A model generated the notes under the pieces. It did no database searches. It saw nothing but the letters and a program-made list of their open reading frames with translations, and was not told where the DNA came from. This document shows, piece by piece, positions 44,275 through 53,713 of a DNA stretch of 64,000 nucleotides. Source of the stretch: an uncultured Lachnospiraceae bacterium. Lineage in GTDB: Bacteria > Bacillota > Clostridia > Lachnospirales > Lachnospiraceae. The DNA lies in contig CAJUSK010000025.1 of NCBI GenBank assembly GCA_910589075.1, forward strand, positions 1 through 64,000. The letters run 5' to 3'. Position numbers and translations under genes: made by a program. The first letter of the stretch is position 1; the number at the start of each line of letters is the position of its first letter.

Positions 44275-44305
44275 GCCACATCCCCCCCCCACGGAGGCCC
44301 CCTCT

Positions 44306-45349
44306 ATGAAACTAAGCGTAATCGTCCCATTCTACAACATGGCAAAAGACGGAAAATTAAAATATTGCATGGACTCTCTGATACATCAGACAATGATCGG
44401 AGACATGGAGATACTGGCAATAGACGACTGTTCACAGGATAATACCTATGGATTGCTGCAGGAATATGAGCGGGAATATCCGGGGCTTGTGCGGGCGTTG
44501 CAGACGCCGGAAAACCGGAAGCAGGGCGGGGCCAGGAACCTGGGGCTTTGTATGGCACAGGGGGAGTGGATCGGCTTTATGGACGGAGATGACTGGGCAG
44601 CGGAAACGATGTATGAAAAGCTGCTTCGCAGGGCGATGGAAACCGGGGCGGATATGGTGGGCTGTGACCTGCATGAAACCTGTGAGCACAGTATGAAAAT
44701 CGGGAAGATTATCAATGCCAATACCATGGATCAGACCGGGGTGCTGGGGAAGGAGCAGTATCGGAAGCTGATGCTGAATCCCTGCAGCATGGTGATTAAG
44801 ATTTACAGGAAAGACGTGATTGACCATTATCATCTGCGGTTTCCGGAAGGAATCTTTTATGAGGATAACTGTGCGGGGCCGGTGTGGATGTTGCATTTTA
44901 AGCATTTTGAAAAGGTGGAAGAACCGCTGTATTATTATTACCAGGATGGGGTGTCCACCACCCATTGCATCAGTGAGGCAAAGTGCCGGGACCGGATGAA
45001 GGCGGGAGAACTGTTGGTGGAACAGTGTCGTGCATATGGGTTTTATGAGCCGTATCTGAAAGAACTGGAGTTTGCATTTGCAAAATTGTATTATGTCAAT
45101 ACACTCTTTACCTATGTAATCGGTGTGCCCCATGCAAAACTCAGATTTCTGGAGGAACTGCGTCGGGGGATGTTAAGGACGTTTCCGGATTTTCGCAAGA
45201 ATGCTTATTTTCTGCGGGAATATGACAGGGAACAAAAGAAACTGGTAAATCTGCATATGAAGTCAAGTCTGGTGTTCCTTCTGTATTACAGGGCGCTGAC
45301 AGGGTATCGCAGGCTGAGAGGGATGCTGCGGGACATTGGGAAGAAGTAG
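44306..45349 (+). CDS. Glycosyltransferase family 2
   Basis: The 347-residue protein has KLSVIVPFYNMAKDG at the start, AIDDCSQDNT for nucleotide binding, GGARNLGLCMAQGEW and the metal-binding GFMDGDDWA. FPEGIFYEDNCAGPVW belongs to the acceptor half. ATG 44306 follows ACGGAGG. The frame remains open 86 codons upstream through palindrome B, but those residues match no GT and there is no start there with a site. Palindrome B just upstream may control its expression. Confidence 0.9.
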   Translation: MKLSVIVPFYNMAKDGKLKYCMDSLIHQTMIGDMEILAIDDCSQDNTYGLLQEYEREYPGLVRALQTPENRKQGGARNLGLCMAQGEWIGFMDGDDWAAETMYEKLLRRAMETGADMVGCDLHETCEHSMKIGKIINANTMDQTGVLGKEQYRKLMLNPCSMVIKIYRKDVIDHYHLRFPEGIFYEDNCAGPVWMLHFKHFEKVEEPLYYYYQDGVSTTHCISEAKCRDRMKAGELLVEQCRAYGFYEPYLKELEFAFAKLYYVNTLFTYVIGVPHAKLRFLEELRRGMLRTFPDFRKNAYFLREYDREQKKLVNLHMKSSLVFLLYYRALTGYRRLRGMLRDIGKK

Positions 45350-45356
45350 GGAGTGT

Positions 45357-47969
45357 ATGGAGAAAAAGCGGTCTTTTCGGATCTATACGGTGGAATTTTT
45401 CATTGCCTGTATGTTGATGCTGCTGATTTTTATGGTCAGGGGAAAATCTCTGCTGCGGTATTGTGACGGGCTGAATCAGTATTATTATACGTTGTGCTAT
45501 TATGGAGAATGGCTCCGGGAAATTTTCCGGAATCTGTTTGTGGAACATCGGTTACAGATTCCGCTTTGGGATATGAGTATCGGGTATGGAGCGGATGTTC
45601 TTACCACACTGCATTATTATGGTTTGGGGGATCCCCTGAATCTGCTGGCGGTATTTGTGGACAGGGAGCACATGGAATATCTGTTTGTGTTTCTGGTGCT
45701 GCTTCGCCTGTATGTGGCGGGATTGGGGTTTATGGCTTTTTGCCGGTATCATGGGTGCCGGGAGGACGGCGCTCGGATTGCTGCGCTTGTGTATTGCTTT
45801 TCGGGATGGACCATTTTAAGCGGTCTGCGCTGGGCGGAGTTTTTGACGCCGCTGTTGTTTTTGCCGTTTCTGCTCCTGGGAATTGACCGTATCTACCGTG
45901 AAAAGTCCCCGCTGCTGTTCTCGGTGGGGGTGGGGCTTGCTGCCGCCTCCAATTTTTATTTTTTCTATATGATTTGCTTTTTTCTGCTGATTTATGGAAT
46001 TGCAGCGTATTTTTTGTATGGTATGGAACTCAGGGCGGGGCTTGTCTGTCAGTGGTTCTGCCGGTTTACGGGGCATTTTCTGGCCGGGGTGGGGCTGACT
46101 GCATGTATCTGGCTTCCGGTGGTGCTGGTGCTTCTGGGCGAAACCAGGACAACCGCGGCCCATTACCTGCCGGTTCTGTTTCCCAAAGCGTTTTATCTGT
46201 CTCTTCCGGTGAATTTTGTAATCTCTTCGGACGTGTATAATTCTATTTCGGCTGGCTGGGGATTTGCGCCGGTTGCCCTCACTGCGGTGCTCCTGCTGTT
46301 TGGAGAAAAGAAGAAGCACAGAGTACTGAAAGTATTGCTGGTACTTAGCATGGTTCTGTTCTGTGTCCCCTATTTTTGTCATGTGCTGAATGGGTTTGCC
46401 TATGTGGCGCATCGATGGGCTTTTGCCAGCGCGCTGGTTGTCAGCTTTTGTGTGGCCAGGATGTGGCCGGAGTTTCTTGAAATTTCAGGAAAGCTAAAAC
46501 CGCTTCTGCTGGCGGCAGCGGTATGCTATATACCGCCTGTTTTGTATTTTATGGGGGTGGGCCTGTATGGAGCCTGTACAGTGGTGCTGGTTCTGGCGAG
46601 CCTGGCAGGTCCGGTTCTGCTGGGAAAACGGGAAAAAGTTTTGCATGGACTGCTGCTTTTGACGGTGTTTGCCTGGGTGGGCGTTCATACATGGCGGATT
46701 TACGACTGTGGAGATACCTATGGTTATGAGAGCTTTGCCGATGTGGGAACCGGGGCGGATGTGATCCGCAGTGAAAATCCCAATCTGATCCGTGCATTGC
46801 AGGATCCGGAATTGTACAGATACGATTCCTATGGGACGGACAGATATGCGAACTGGAATCTGGCGATGCTGTTGGGAATTTACGGCACACAGTTTTACTT
46901 TTCCATTACAGATTCGGTGGCGTTTGATTATTTTCAGGATCTGTATCTGCCGGTGTCCAGCAATTACAGTTATCAGAATCTGGATGGACGGGCAGCAATG
47001 GCGACGCTGGCCAGCGCCAAATATTTTCTGGTCAGGGCCGGAGAGGAACATATGCTTCCCTATGGGTTTGAAAAAGCGGTGTCGGAGACGGATAAATATA
47101 CTGTGTATCAGAACCGGTTTGCATTGCCCCTGGGCTATACCTTTGACGGAGCCATTTCTCCGGAAACATGGAAAGCGTATTCTCCGGCGGGAAAGCAATA
47201 TGCCATGTTGCAGGGGTGTGTGACGGTTACGGACCATGTGCCCCAAATACAGCCCCGGTTGACGGACAGAGAGGCGGCGTTTACGATCTCTCCGGAAGCA
47301 GAATGGACAGAGGCTGGTTATCAGATGGAGATGGAAGCAGGAGGCAGTATTGTGCTGACGCTTTCAGAAGAGATTCTGCCCCAGGAAGAGGTATATGTGG
47401 AATTGGAAGGCATTGCATATCTGGAGGAAAACGGTGTGGATGCCTCGGATCTTACGGTGGAACGGGGTGCCATGAAAAAGTCCTATGAATTGCGCACCAG
47501 ATATGCCCAGGGATATTGCGGGATTCATAATCTGATGTTCCAGATGGGACGGGGGATGGAGGATGGGACGATCCGGATTACCTTTGAACAGGCGGGCACA
47601 TACCAGATCAGGCATTTACGTGTCATTTGCCAGCCATTGCAGGAGATGGAAACCTATATCAGCCGTCTGAGAGAGGAATGTTTGGAGGAAATCGTAATAT
47701 CGGGCAATGACGTCAGCGGGAAACTGCGTTTGGAAAAGCCGGAAATGTTATTGATTTCCCTGCCCTATAACAGAGGGTGGACCGCATATGTGGACGGGAT
47801 AAAGACAGACATCCGGAAAGCAAACGGGATGTTTATGGCGTTGGAAGTGGAGGCAGGCGAACATGTGGTAGAATTGCATTACCGGACAGAGGGGCTCATA
47901 CCTGGTCTGGCGATGGCGGCGGTTTCTCTGATGATATTGTCTGTGAGCTATATAAAATATCGAAAATAG
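45357..47969 (+). CDS. YfhO family membrane protein
   Basis: The 870-residue protein has about twelve membrane segments in its first 430 residues, then a large extracytoplasmic region and one last segment near the C-terminus (MAAVSLMILSVSYIKYR). The hallmark LRYCDGLNQYYYTL near the start and SLPYNRGWTAYVDG near the end identify YfhO, a GT-C-like family linked to glycosylation of teichoic acids or polysaccharide. It begins 7 bp after the GT gene, with AGGGAG upstream. The second MITE-like copy starts 6 bp after its stop. Confidence 0.92.
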   Translation: MEKKRSFRIYTVEFFIACMLMLLIFMVRGKSLLRYCDGLNQYYYTLCYYGEWLREIFRNLFVEHRLQIPLWDMSIGYGADVLTTLHYYGLGDPLNLLAVFVDREHMEYLFVFLVLLRLYVAGLGFMAFCRYHGCREDGARIAALVYCFSGWTILSGLRWAEFLTPLLFLPFLLLGIDRIYREKSPLLFSVGVGLAAASNFYFFYMICFFLLIYGIAAYFLYGMELRAGLVCQWFCRFTGHFLAGVGLTACIWLPVVLVLLGETRTTAAHYLPVLFPKAFYLSLPVNFVISSDVYNSISAGWGFAPVALTAVLLLFGEKKKHRVLKVLLVLSMVLFCVPYFCHVLNGFAYVAHRWAFASALVVSFCVARMWPEFLEISGKLKPLLLAAAVCYIPPVLYFMGVGLYGACTVVLVLASLAGPVLLGKREKVLHGLLLLTVFAWVGVHTWRIYDCGDTYGYESFADVGTGADVIRSENPNLIRALQDPELYRYDSYGTDRYANWNLAMLLGIYGTQFYFSITDSVAFDYFQDLYLPVSSNYSYQNLDGRAAMATLASAKYFLVRAGEEHMLPYGFEKAVSETDKYTVYQNRFALPLGYTFDGAISPETWKAYSPAGKQYAMLQGCVTVTDHVPQIQPRLTDREAAFTISPEAEWTEAGYQMEMEAGGSIVLTLSEEILPQEEVYVELEGIAYLEENGVDASDLTVERGAMKKSYELRTRYAQGYCGIHNLMFQMGRGMEDGTIRITFEQAGTYQIRHLRVICQPLQEMETYISRLREECLEEIVISGNDVSGKLRLEKPEMLLISLPYNRGWTAYVDGIKTDIRKANGMFMALEVEAGEHVVELHYRTEGLIPGLAMAAVSLMILSVSYIKYRK

Positions 47970-47975
47970 GTTATG

Positions 47976-48140
47976 CTAGAGTACTGACACATTTACTTTC
48001 AGCCAAATGACGCAGAATGAATATTCAGTCTGCAAGGCGGCGGAGGGAGGCGATGCGGTGGCATCGTTGACCGACAACAGCGCAGCAGATGGAAATTCAG
48101 GCAAGTCATTTGGCGAAATGTAAATGAGTCAGTACACTGG
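47976..48140. repeat. 165-bp MITE-like palindromic element, copy 2
   Basis: It is exactly as long as copy 1 (129-293) and matches its reverse complement except for about seven to nine bases. The left end is CTAGAGTACTGACAC and the right end GTCAGTACACTGG, so both termini have drifted by one or two bases. The CGATGC/GCATCG centre is kept. It separates YfhO from the pseudaminic-acid operon and its hairpin may stop transcription from upstream. Confidence 0.85.
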
Positions 48141-48251
48141 TTACAGTAAATAACTTTCTCATGCCGGTTTGGGAGTGTGTATGTACTGTGTGTTTTACAT
48201 GCGCGCTCTGACGGGTTCTTTGTATTCTCTGTGCAGGATTTTTACAGGTGT

Positions 48252-48281
48252 TTGCCAACTGCTGGTAAGATATGGTAAACT
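48252..48281 (+). promoter_or_regulatory. Putative promoter of the pseudaminic-acid operon
   Basis: TTGCCA (48252-48257) and TAAACT (48276-48281) are 18 bp apart, about 64 bp before pseB. Confidence 0.45.
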
Positions 48282-48344
48282 ACACCCAGACAATACAATC
48301 TGCAATTTCGGCAGTGACAGAACAGTAATGAAACGGAGGGCAAT

Positions 48345-49349
48345 ATGTTAAACGATAAGACAATACTGATTACCGGAGGAACCGGGTCTTTTGGAAAATG
48401 CTTTACAAAATATGCGTTAACCCACTATCATCCGAAAAAAATAATTATTTATTCCAGGGATGAGTTCAAGCAGTTTATTATGCAGAATGAATTCAAAGAA
48501 TTGAACAAGGAAAACAGGCTTCGTTTCTTTATCGGGGACGTAAGGGACAGAGAACGCCTGAAAAGGGCCTTTGAAGGGGTGGACTATGTGATCCATGCGG
48601 CTGCACTGAAGCAGGTGCCGTCATGCGAGTACAATCCGGACGAAGCGATTAAAACCAATATTCACGGTGCACAGAACGTGATTGATGCCGCCCTGGACTG
48701 CGGCAGTGTGAAAAAGGTGGTTGCACTGTCTACGGACAAGGCGGTGAATCCGGTCAATTTATACGGCGGAACCAAACTGGTTTCGGACAAACTGTTTATT
48801 GCGGCAAATGCTTATGCAGGTTCCAAAGACATCTGCTTTTCCATTGTGCGTTATGGGAATGTGGCAGGCAGCCGGGGGTCTGTGATCCCCTTTTTCCACA
48901 AGATTCTGCAAAACGGCGGCAAGGAACTGCCGATTACCGATTACCGTATGACCCGTTTCTGGATCAGCTTAACGGAAGGTGTGGAACTGGTTGTCAAAGC
49001 GCTGGAAGAGGCGAAGGGCGGGGAAACCTTTATCTCGAAAATCCCTTCTTTTAAAATTACGGATCTGGCACAGGCCATGCTGCCGGGCTGCAAGATGCCG
49101 GAGGTGGGAATCCGGGAAGGCGAGAAATTGCATGAGATCATGGTGACAGTGGAAGACTCCATGACTACTTATGAATACGACAAACATTTTATTGTATATC
49201 CACAGATGGTATGGAGCAGTCACAGAAAGCCGCAGCCTACGGGAAAAAAGGTGCCGGAAGGTTTTTCTTACAGTTCGGGTAACAATTCTGAGTGGCTGGA
49301 TGTGGAACAGATTCAAAAGCTGCTTGCGCATGTAGAACTGGAAAAGTAA
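48345..49349 (+). CDS. pseB: UDP-GlcNAc 4,6-dehydratase (5-inverting)
   Basis: The 334-residue SDR enzyme has ILITGGTGSFGKCFTKYAL for NADP, HAAALKQVPSCEYNP (a PseB/FlaA1 hallmark) and the LSTDKAVNPVNLYGGTK segment with the catalytic K in the DKA type motif. It converts UDP-GlcNAc to UDP-2-acetamido-2,6-dideoxy-L-arabino-hexos-4-ulose, the first step to pseudaminic acid. CGGAGGG precedes ATG 48345. pseC follows. Confidence 0.95.
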   Translation: MLNDKTILITGGTGSFGKCFTKYALTHYHPKKIIIYSRDEFKQFIMQNEFKELNKENRLRFFIGDVRDRERLKRAFEGVDYVIHAAALKQVPSCEYNPDEAIKTNIHGAQNVIDAALDCGSVKKVVALSTDKAVNPVNLYGGTKLVSDKLFIAANAYAGSKDICFSIVRYGNVAGSRGSVIPFFHKILQNGGKELPITDYRMTRFWISLTEGVELVVKALEEAKGGETFISKIPSFKITDLAQAMLPGCKMPEVGIREGEKLHEIMVTVEDSMTTYEYDKHFIVYPQMVWSSHRKPQPTGKKVPEGFSYSSGNNSEWLDVEQIQKLLAHVELEK

Positions 49350-49416
49350 GGGAGAGCACGGGAGAAAAGGGCTGTGAATGCGGCAGCCCCCGGCGTGGGA
49401 GAAAGGAGCTGGTACG

Positions 49417-50613
49417 ATGGAAAGACCGGCAATAGAAGGCGGGAGGCCTGTCAGGGAGACAAACCTGTTTTATGGACACCAGTATATTGATGAGGCGGAT
49501 ATAGAGGCAGTGACCGGGGTACTGCGCAGTGATTTCCTGACCTGTGGGCCAAAGATTACAGAATTGGAAAAGCGTCTGTGCGAGCTGACAGGGGCAGGTT
49601 ATGCAACGGCAGTCAGCAATGGTACGGCAGCGCTGCATATAGCGTGTCAGGCAGTGGGGATACAGGAAGGGGATGAAGTCATCACCACCCCCATCACATT
49701 TGCGGCTTCGGCCAACTGCGCGCTGTATTGTGGCGCACGGCCGGTTTTTGCGGATATTGATTCACAGACATACAATATTGATCCGGCGCGGGTGGCGGAG
49801 AAAATAACAGATGCCACCAAAGCGGTGGTGGCTGTGGATTTCACGGGGCAGGCCGCGCCTCTGGACGAACTGCTTGCCCTGTGCCGGGAAAAGGGGATTG
49901 TCCTGATTGAAGATGCGGCGCATTCCATAGGAACCAGATATAACGGCCGTCCTGTTGGGTCCATAGCGGATATTACCACCTTCAGTTTCCATCCTGTAAA
50001 AACCGTGACAGGAGGGGAAGGGGGTGCGGTTCTCACCAACAACAGAGAACTGTATACAAAGATAAATCTGTTCAGAGCGCACGGAATTACCCGGGACGAG
50101 ACATTGATGCGGCATCCTTCCCAGGGTGGCTGGTACTATGAGCAGATTGCGCTGGGGATGAATTACCGGATGACGGATATACAGGCGGCACTGATCTGCA
50201 GCCAGCTTGACAAGCTGGAGCTGTTTGGCAGACGCCGCAGGGAAATTGTAGAGCGGTATAACAGGGCTTTTGAAAACATCCCGGAAGTTTTCGTACAGAA
50301 GGAGACGGAAAAGTCCGATACGGTAAGGCATTTGTATATTCTCCGGATCAGGCCGGAGCGCCTGACCATTGACCGGCGGCAGTTTTTTGATGCGATGGCG
50401 GCGGAACATATTTGCTGTAACGTGCATTATATTCCGGTTTACAGGCATCCGTACTATGAAAGCCTGGGATATGAGAAGGGGCTGTGCCCTGAAGCGGAAC
50501 GGCTGTATGATGAAATCGTGAGCCTGCCCCTGTATTATTCCATGACGGACCAGGATGTGGAGGATGTGATTCTGGCAGTGAAGAAAATTTGCGAATATTA
50601 TCGGAAGTCATGA
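49417..50613 (+). CDS. pseC: UDP-4-keto sugar aminotransferase
   Basis: The 398-residue PLP enzyme of the DegT/DnrJ family has VLIEDAAHSIGTRY and the internal aldimine lysine in FSFHPVKTVTGGEGG. VSNGTAALHIACQAVG and NYRMTDIQAALICSQL complete the signature, typical of PseC. It aminates the C4 ketone of the PseB product. ATG 49417 follows AAAGGAG; an earlier ATG at 49378 has no site. Confidence 0.94.
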   Translation: MERPAIEGGRPVRETNLFYGHQYIDEADIEAVTGVLRSDFLTCGPKITELEKRLCELTGAGYATAVSNGTAALHIACQAVGIQEGDEVITTPITFAASANCALYCGARPVFADIDSQTYNIDPARVAEKITDATKAVVAVDFTGQAAPLDELLALCREKGIVLIEDAAHSIGTRYNGRPVGSIADITTFSFHPVKTVTGGEGGAVLTNNRELYTKINLFRAHGITRDETLMRHPSQGGWYYEQIALGMNYRMTDIQAALICSQLDKLELFGRRRREIVERYNRAFENIPEVFVQKETEKSDTVRHLYILRIRPERLTIDRRQFFDAMAAEHICCNVHYIPVYRHPYYESLGYEKGLCPEAERLYDEIVSLPLYYSMTDQDVEDVILAVKKICEYYRKS

Positions 50614-50647
50614 AAACCGCGAAAGTCAGATAAAGGACGAAAGACAT

Positions 50648-51352
50648 ATGGAAGAGAAAAGACGGATTGCCATTATAACAGCCAGAGGAGGGAGCAAACG
50701 GATTCCCGGAAAAAATATCAGGTCATTCTGTGGAAAACCCATTCTTGCGTATTCCGTGGAAGCAGCACGAAGGAGCGGGCTGTTTGAAGAAGTGATGGTC
50801 TCCACAGACAGCGAAGAGATTGCGGAGGTGGCGAAAGCGGCCGGGGCCAGGGTGCCTTTTATGCGGAGCGATGAAACGGCAGGGGACTATGCCGCCACGG
50901 CAGATGTGCTGCTGGAAGTGCTGGAAGCATATGAAAAACTGGGCAAAAGGTTTGACCAGGTCTGCTGTATCTATCCCACGGCGCCGTTTGTGACGCCGGA
51001 AAAACTGCAAAATGCGGTGACTGTCCTGGAAGAAACAGACGCGGATTCGGTGGTGCCGGTTGTGCGGTATTCCTTTCCGCCGCAGCGGGCGTTTGTGATC
51101 CGGGATGGTCTGACCGTTATGAAGCATCCGGAACATGCAAAAAGCCGTTCGCAGGATCTGGAACCGTATTTTCACGACTGTGGCCAGTTTTATCTGATGC
51201 AGACAGAGCGTTTCCGCCGGAAAAAGCAGATTTTTACTGACAGAACCGTATCTGTGGAAATGCCGGAAACCCAGGTGCAGGATATAGACAATGAGACGGA
51301 CTGGAAACTGGCGGAACTGAAATATGAAATGATGGACAAGGCGGGGAGGTGA
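50648..51352 (+). CDS. pseF: CMP-pseudaminic acid cytidylyltransferase
   Basis: The 234-residue enzyme has IITARGGSKRIPGKNIRSFC at the N-terminus, typical for CMP-nonulosonate synthetases. CIYPTAPFVTPE and VQDIDNETDWKLAELK follow the PseF/NeuA pattern. It activates pseudaminic acid with CTP. It begins 34 bp after pseC, with AAAGGACGAAAG upstream. Confidence 0.92.
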   Translation: MEEKRRIAIITARGGSKRIPGKNIRSFCGKPILAYSVEAARRSGLFEEVMVSTDSEEIAEVAKAAGARVPFMRSDETAGDYAATADVLLEVLEAYEKLGKRFDQVCCIYPTAPFVTPEKLQNAVTVLEETDADSVVPVVRYSFPPQRAFVIRDGLTVMKHPEHAKSRSQDLEPYFHDCGQFYLMQTERFRRKKQIFTDRTVSVEMPETQVQDIDNETDWKLAELKYEMMDKAGR

Positions 51353-51358
51353 CAGGGC

Positions 51359-52417
51359 GTGGCTTTGAGCGGAAATACAATCAAAATCAGAGACAGAGTG
51401 ATCGGCGGCGATTATCCGGCCTATATCATAGCGGAAATGTCGGCCAACCATGCGGGCAGCATTGACTATGCAAAGGAAATCATCCATGCGGCAAAGGAGG
51501 CAGGCGCGGACTGCATAAAGATTCAGACCTATACGGCGGATACCATGACCATAGACTGCCGGAATCCATATTTTAATATTACGGAAGGCACCTGGAAAGG
51601 GGAAAATCTGTACAGCCTGTACCAGAAGGCGTATACGCCCTGGGAATGGCAGGCAGAACTGAAAGAAGAAGCGGAAAAAGCAGGGATTGACTTTTTCTCC
51701 ACGCCCTTTGACAGAACTTCCGTAGACTTTCTGGAAAGCATTGGCATGGAATTTTATAAAATTGCCTCTTTTGAGCTGGTGGACCTGCCGCTGATCCGGT
51801 ATGTGGCGTCCAAAGGCAAACCCATGATTATGTCTACCGGGATGGGATCTCTGGAAGAAATTACAGAAGCTGTGGAGACAGCCCGGTGCGCGGGATGCAG
51901 CCAGCTTGCCCTGCTCCGCTGTGCCAGCGCCTATCCGGCGGTTGCAGGAGACATGAATCTGGCGGCCATGGCCGCCATGGAGAAGCGGTTTGGATTGCCG
52001 GTGGGACTCTCGGATCATTCCATGGGTTCTGTGGGAGCCGTGGCTGCGGTGGCACTGGGAGGCAGAATTATTGAAAAACATTTCTGCCTGGATCGCTCGA
52101 TTCAGAATCCGGATGCTTCTTTTTCCATGGAGCCTGCGGAATTTTCGGCGATGGTAAAGGATGTGAGAGCTGCACAGAGGGCGGTGGGCAGCGCCAGCTT
52201 TGAAGTGACCGGAGCGGAGCGGGGCAATCTGGCGTTCCGCCGTTCTGTTTTTGTGGTACAGGATATCCGGGCCGGTGAGATTCTCACAGAGGATAATATT
52301 CGGATTATCCGTCCGTCCAATGGGCTGGCACCCAAGTATTATGATTTGGTATTGGGCAAAAAAGCGGTTTCGGATTTAAAGAGAGGAACACCGCTGAGCA
52401 TGGAAATGGTGCAGTGA
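51359..52417 (+). CDS. pseI: Pseudaminic acid synthase
   Basis: The 352-residue protein has the NeuB-type barrel with AEMSANHAGSIDYAKEII, CIKIQTYTADTMT, YKIASFEL and GLSDHSMG, then an SAF/antifreeze-like domain at the C-terminus (AFRRSVFVVQDIRAGEIL). EMSANH and TYTADTMT are PseI-type rather than NeuB-type forms. It condenses the 6-deoxy-AltdiNAc sugar with phosphoenolpyruvate. The start is GTG 51359 preceded by GGGGAGG. Confidence 0.94.
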   Translation: MALSGNTIKIRDRVIGGDYPAYIIAEMSANHAGSIDYAKEIIHAAKEAGADCIKIQTYTADTMTIDCRNPYFNITEGTWKGENLYSLYQKAYTPWEWQAELKEEAEKAGIDFFSTPFDRTSVDFLESIGMEFYKIASFELVDLPLIRYVASKGKPMIMSTGMGSLEEITEAVETARCAGCSQLALLRCASAYPAVAGDMNLAAMAAMEKRFGLPVGLSDHSMGSVGAVAAVALGGRIIEKHFCLDRSIQNPDASFSMEPAEFSAMVKDVRAAQRAVGSASFEVTGAERGNLAFRRSVFVVQDIRAGEILTEDNIRIIRPSNGLAPKYYDLVLGKKAVSDLKRGTPLSMEMVQ

Positions 52418-52507
52418 TGCATACAGGCGCAGTCGTGTATACAGTTGCTGCAATCAAAACATGGATTGGGACGGATGTAAACATAGATACGGATACGGTG
52501 ACAGGAA

Positions 52508-53713
52508 ATGAAAAATCAAACAGGACAAAAGCTGCATATCAGAAAGGTAACAGAGGCGGATGCGGAACTGCTGTTTTCCTGGGCAAATGACATTGATGTC
52601 AGGAGAAATGCTTTTACCCAGCGGGAAATTGTGTGGGATGAACATGTGCAGTGGTTAAAAAAGAAGCTGGCGGATGAAAATTGTCTGATGTATATTGCAT
52701 ATTTATATATGACAGATATGTCAGAAAAGCCGGTGGGGCAGATCCGGCTGGACATAGAAAAGGGCAGGGCAGAAATTGATTATTCCATTGTCTCACTTCT
52801 GCGTGGGCAGGGCTATGGCACAGTGCTGTTGGAGCAGGCTCTGAAACGGGCCGTGGAGGACGCAAGAAAAGCAGGCGTGGAAATCAGGACCTTCATTGGC
52901 CGGGTGAAGGCTGGCAATGTCCCTTCGGCCCGTGTTTTTGAAAAAAGCGGGTTTGAAAAGGGTGAGAAAGACGGGTGCTTATGGTTTGAGAAGGCGGGAG
53001 CGGCAATCGGCGGCGGTTTGCCGCGGATTGTGATTTGTACCCGCAAGTCCTGGAACCTGGAATATGCCCGTCGGTTAAAGAACCAATATGACGGAGAAGT
53101 AGACGTCTATATCATAGATAAAAAAGAAGAACTGACACAGGAGTTACTCAAGGAACTGACACCACAGTACGTATTTTTCCCCCACTGGTCCTGGATCATA
53201 CCGGCGTCTGTCTATGGGGTCTGGCCCTGTGTGGTATTCCACATGACCGATCTGCCTTATGGCAGGGGAGGAAGTCCTCTGCAGAATCTGATTGTCCGGG
53301 GGCATACGCATACAAAGCTGTCTGCCATCCGGGTGGCGGCGGGAATGGACACCGGTGATGTGTATCTGAAAGAGGAATTGGAACTGTGGGGAACGGCGGA
53401 CGAAATATTGCGGCGGGCATCCGGGATTATTTTTTCCAGGATGATTCCGTATATTCTGGAACATCATCCTGTGCCTGTGCCACAGAGCGGCGAAGTGGTG
53501 GAATTTGTGCGCAGGAAACCCCAGGACGGGGAACTTTTGCCGGAGATGGATGAAAAGACGGTTTATGATTATATCCGTATGCTGGACGGGGAGGGATATC
53601 CCAATGCATTTATCCGGCTGGGCGATTATACCCTGCGGTTTCACGGGGCAGATTTTAAAGACGGCAGAGTGACGGCGCAGGTTGTGTTTGAGAAAGAGGC
53701 GGAAAAAGAATGA
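52508..53713 (+). CDS. PseH-like N-acetyltransferase fused to a sugar N-formyltransferase domain
   Basis: The 401-residue protein has a GNAT domain at about 8-162 (LRKVTEADAELLFSWAND type start, LLRGQGYGTVLLEQAL as acetyl-CoA loop), matching PseH. A methionyl-tRNA-formyltransferase-like domain follows from about 172 to 395. H245 in FHMTDLPYGRGGSP and D281 in AAGMDTGDVYLK occupy catalytic positions, but V243 stands where the N of N-x-H is expected. IRMLDGEGYPNAFIRLGD resembles the C-terminal domain of sugar formyltransferases. It would acylate the PseC product; both acetyl and formyl products are conceivable. It overlaps the PIG-L gene by 4 bp. Confidence 0.82.
   Translation: MKNQTGQKLHIRKVTEADAELLFSWANDIDVRRNAFTQREIVWDEHVQWLKKKLADENCLMYIAYLYMTDMSEKPVGQIRLDIEKGRAEIDYSIVSLLRGQGYGTVLLEQALKRAVEDARKAGVEIRTFIGRVKAGNVPSARVFEKSGFEKGEKDGCLWFEKAGAAIGGGLPRIVICTRKSWNLEYARRLKNQYDGEVDVYIIDKKEELTQELLKELTPQYVFFPHWSWIIPASVYGVWPCVVFHMTDLPYGRGGSPLQNLIVRGHTHTKLSAIRVAAGMDTGDVYLKEELELWGTADEILRRASGIIFSRMIPYILEHHPVPVPQSGEVVEFVRRKPQDGELLPEMDEKTVYDYIRMLDGEGYPNAFIRLGDYTLRFHGADFKDGRVTAQVVFEKEAEKE

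Noticed and set aside
44048..44305. Extended N-terminus of the glycosyltransferase through palindrome B
   Set aside because: The frame is open but the residues match no GT, it runs through a palindrome, and ATG 44306 has a proper GGAGG site and the normal GT2 start.
50723..52081. Minus-strand 452-codon frame opposite pseF and pseI
   Set aside because: It spans two well-identified + strand genes and has low-complexity His/Phe/Arg composition.
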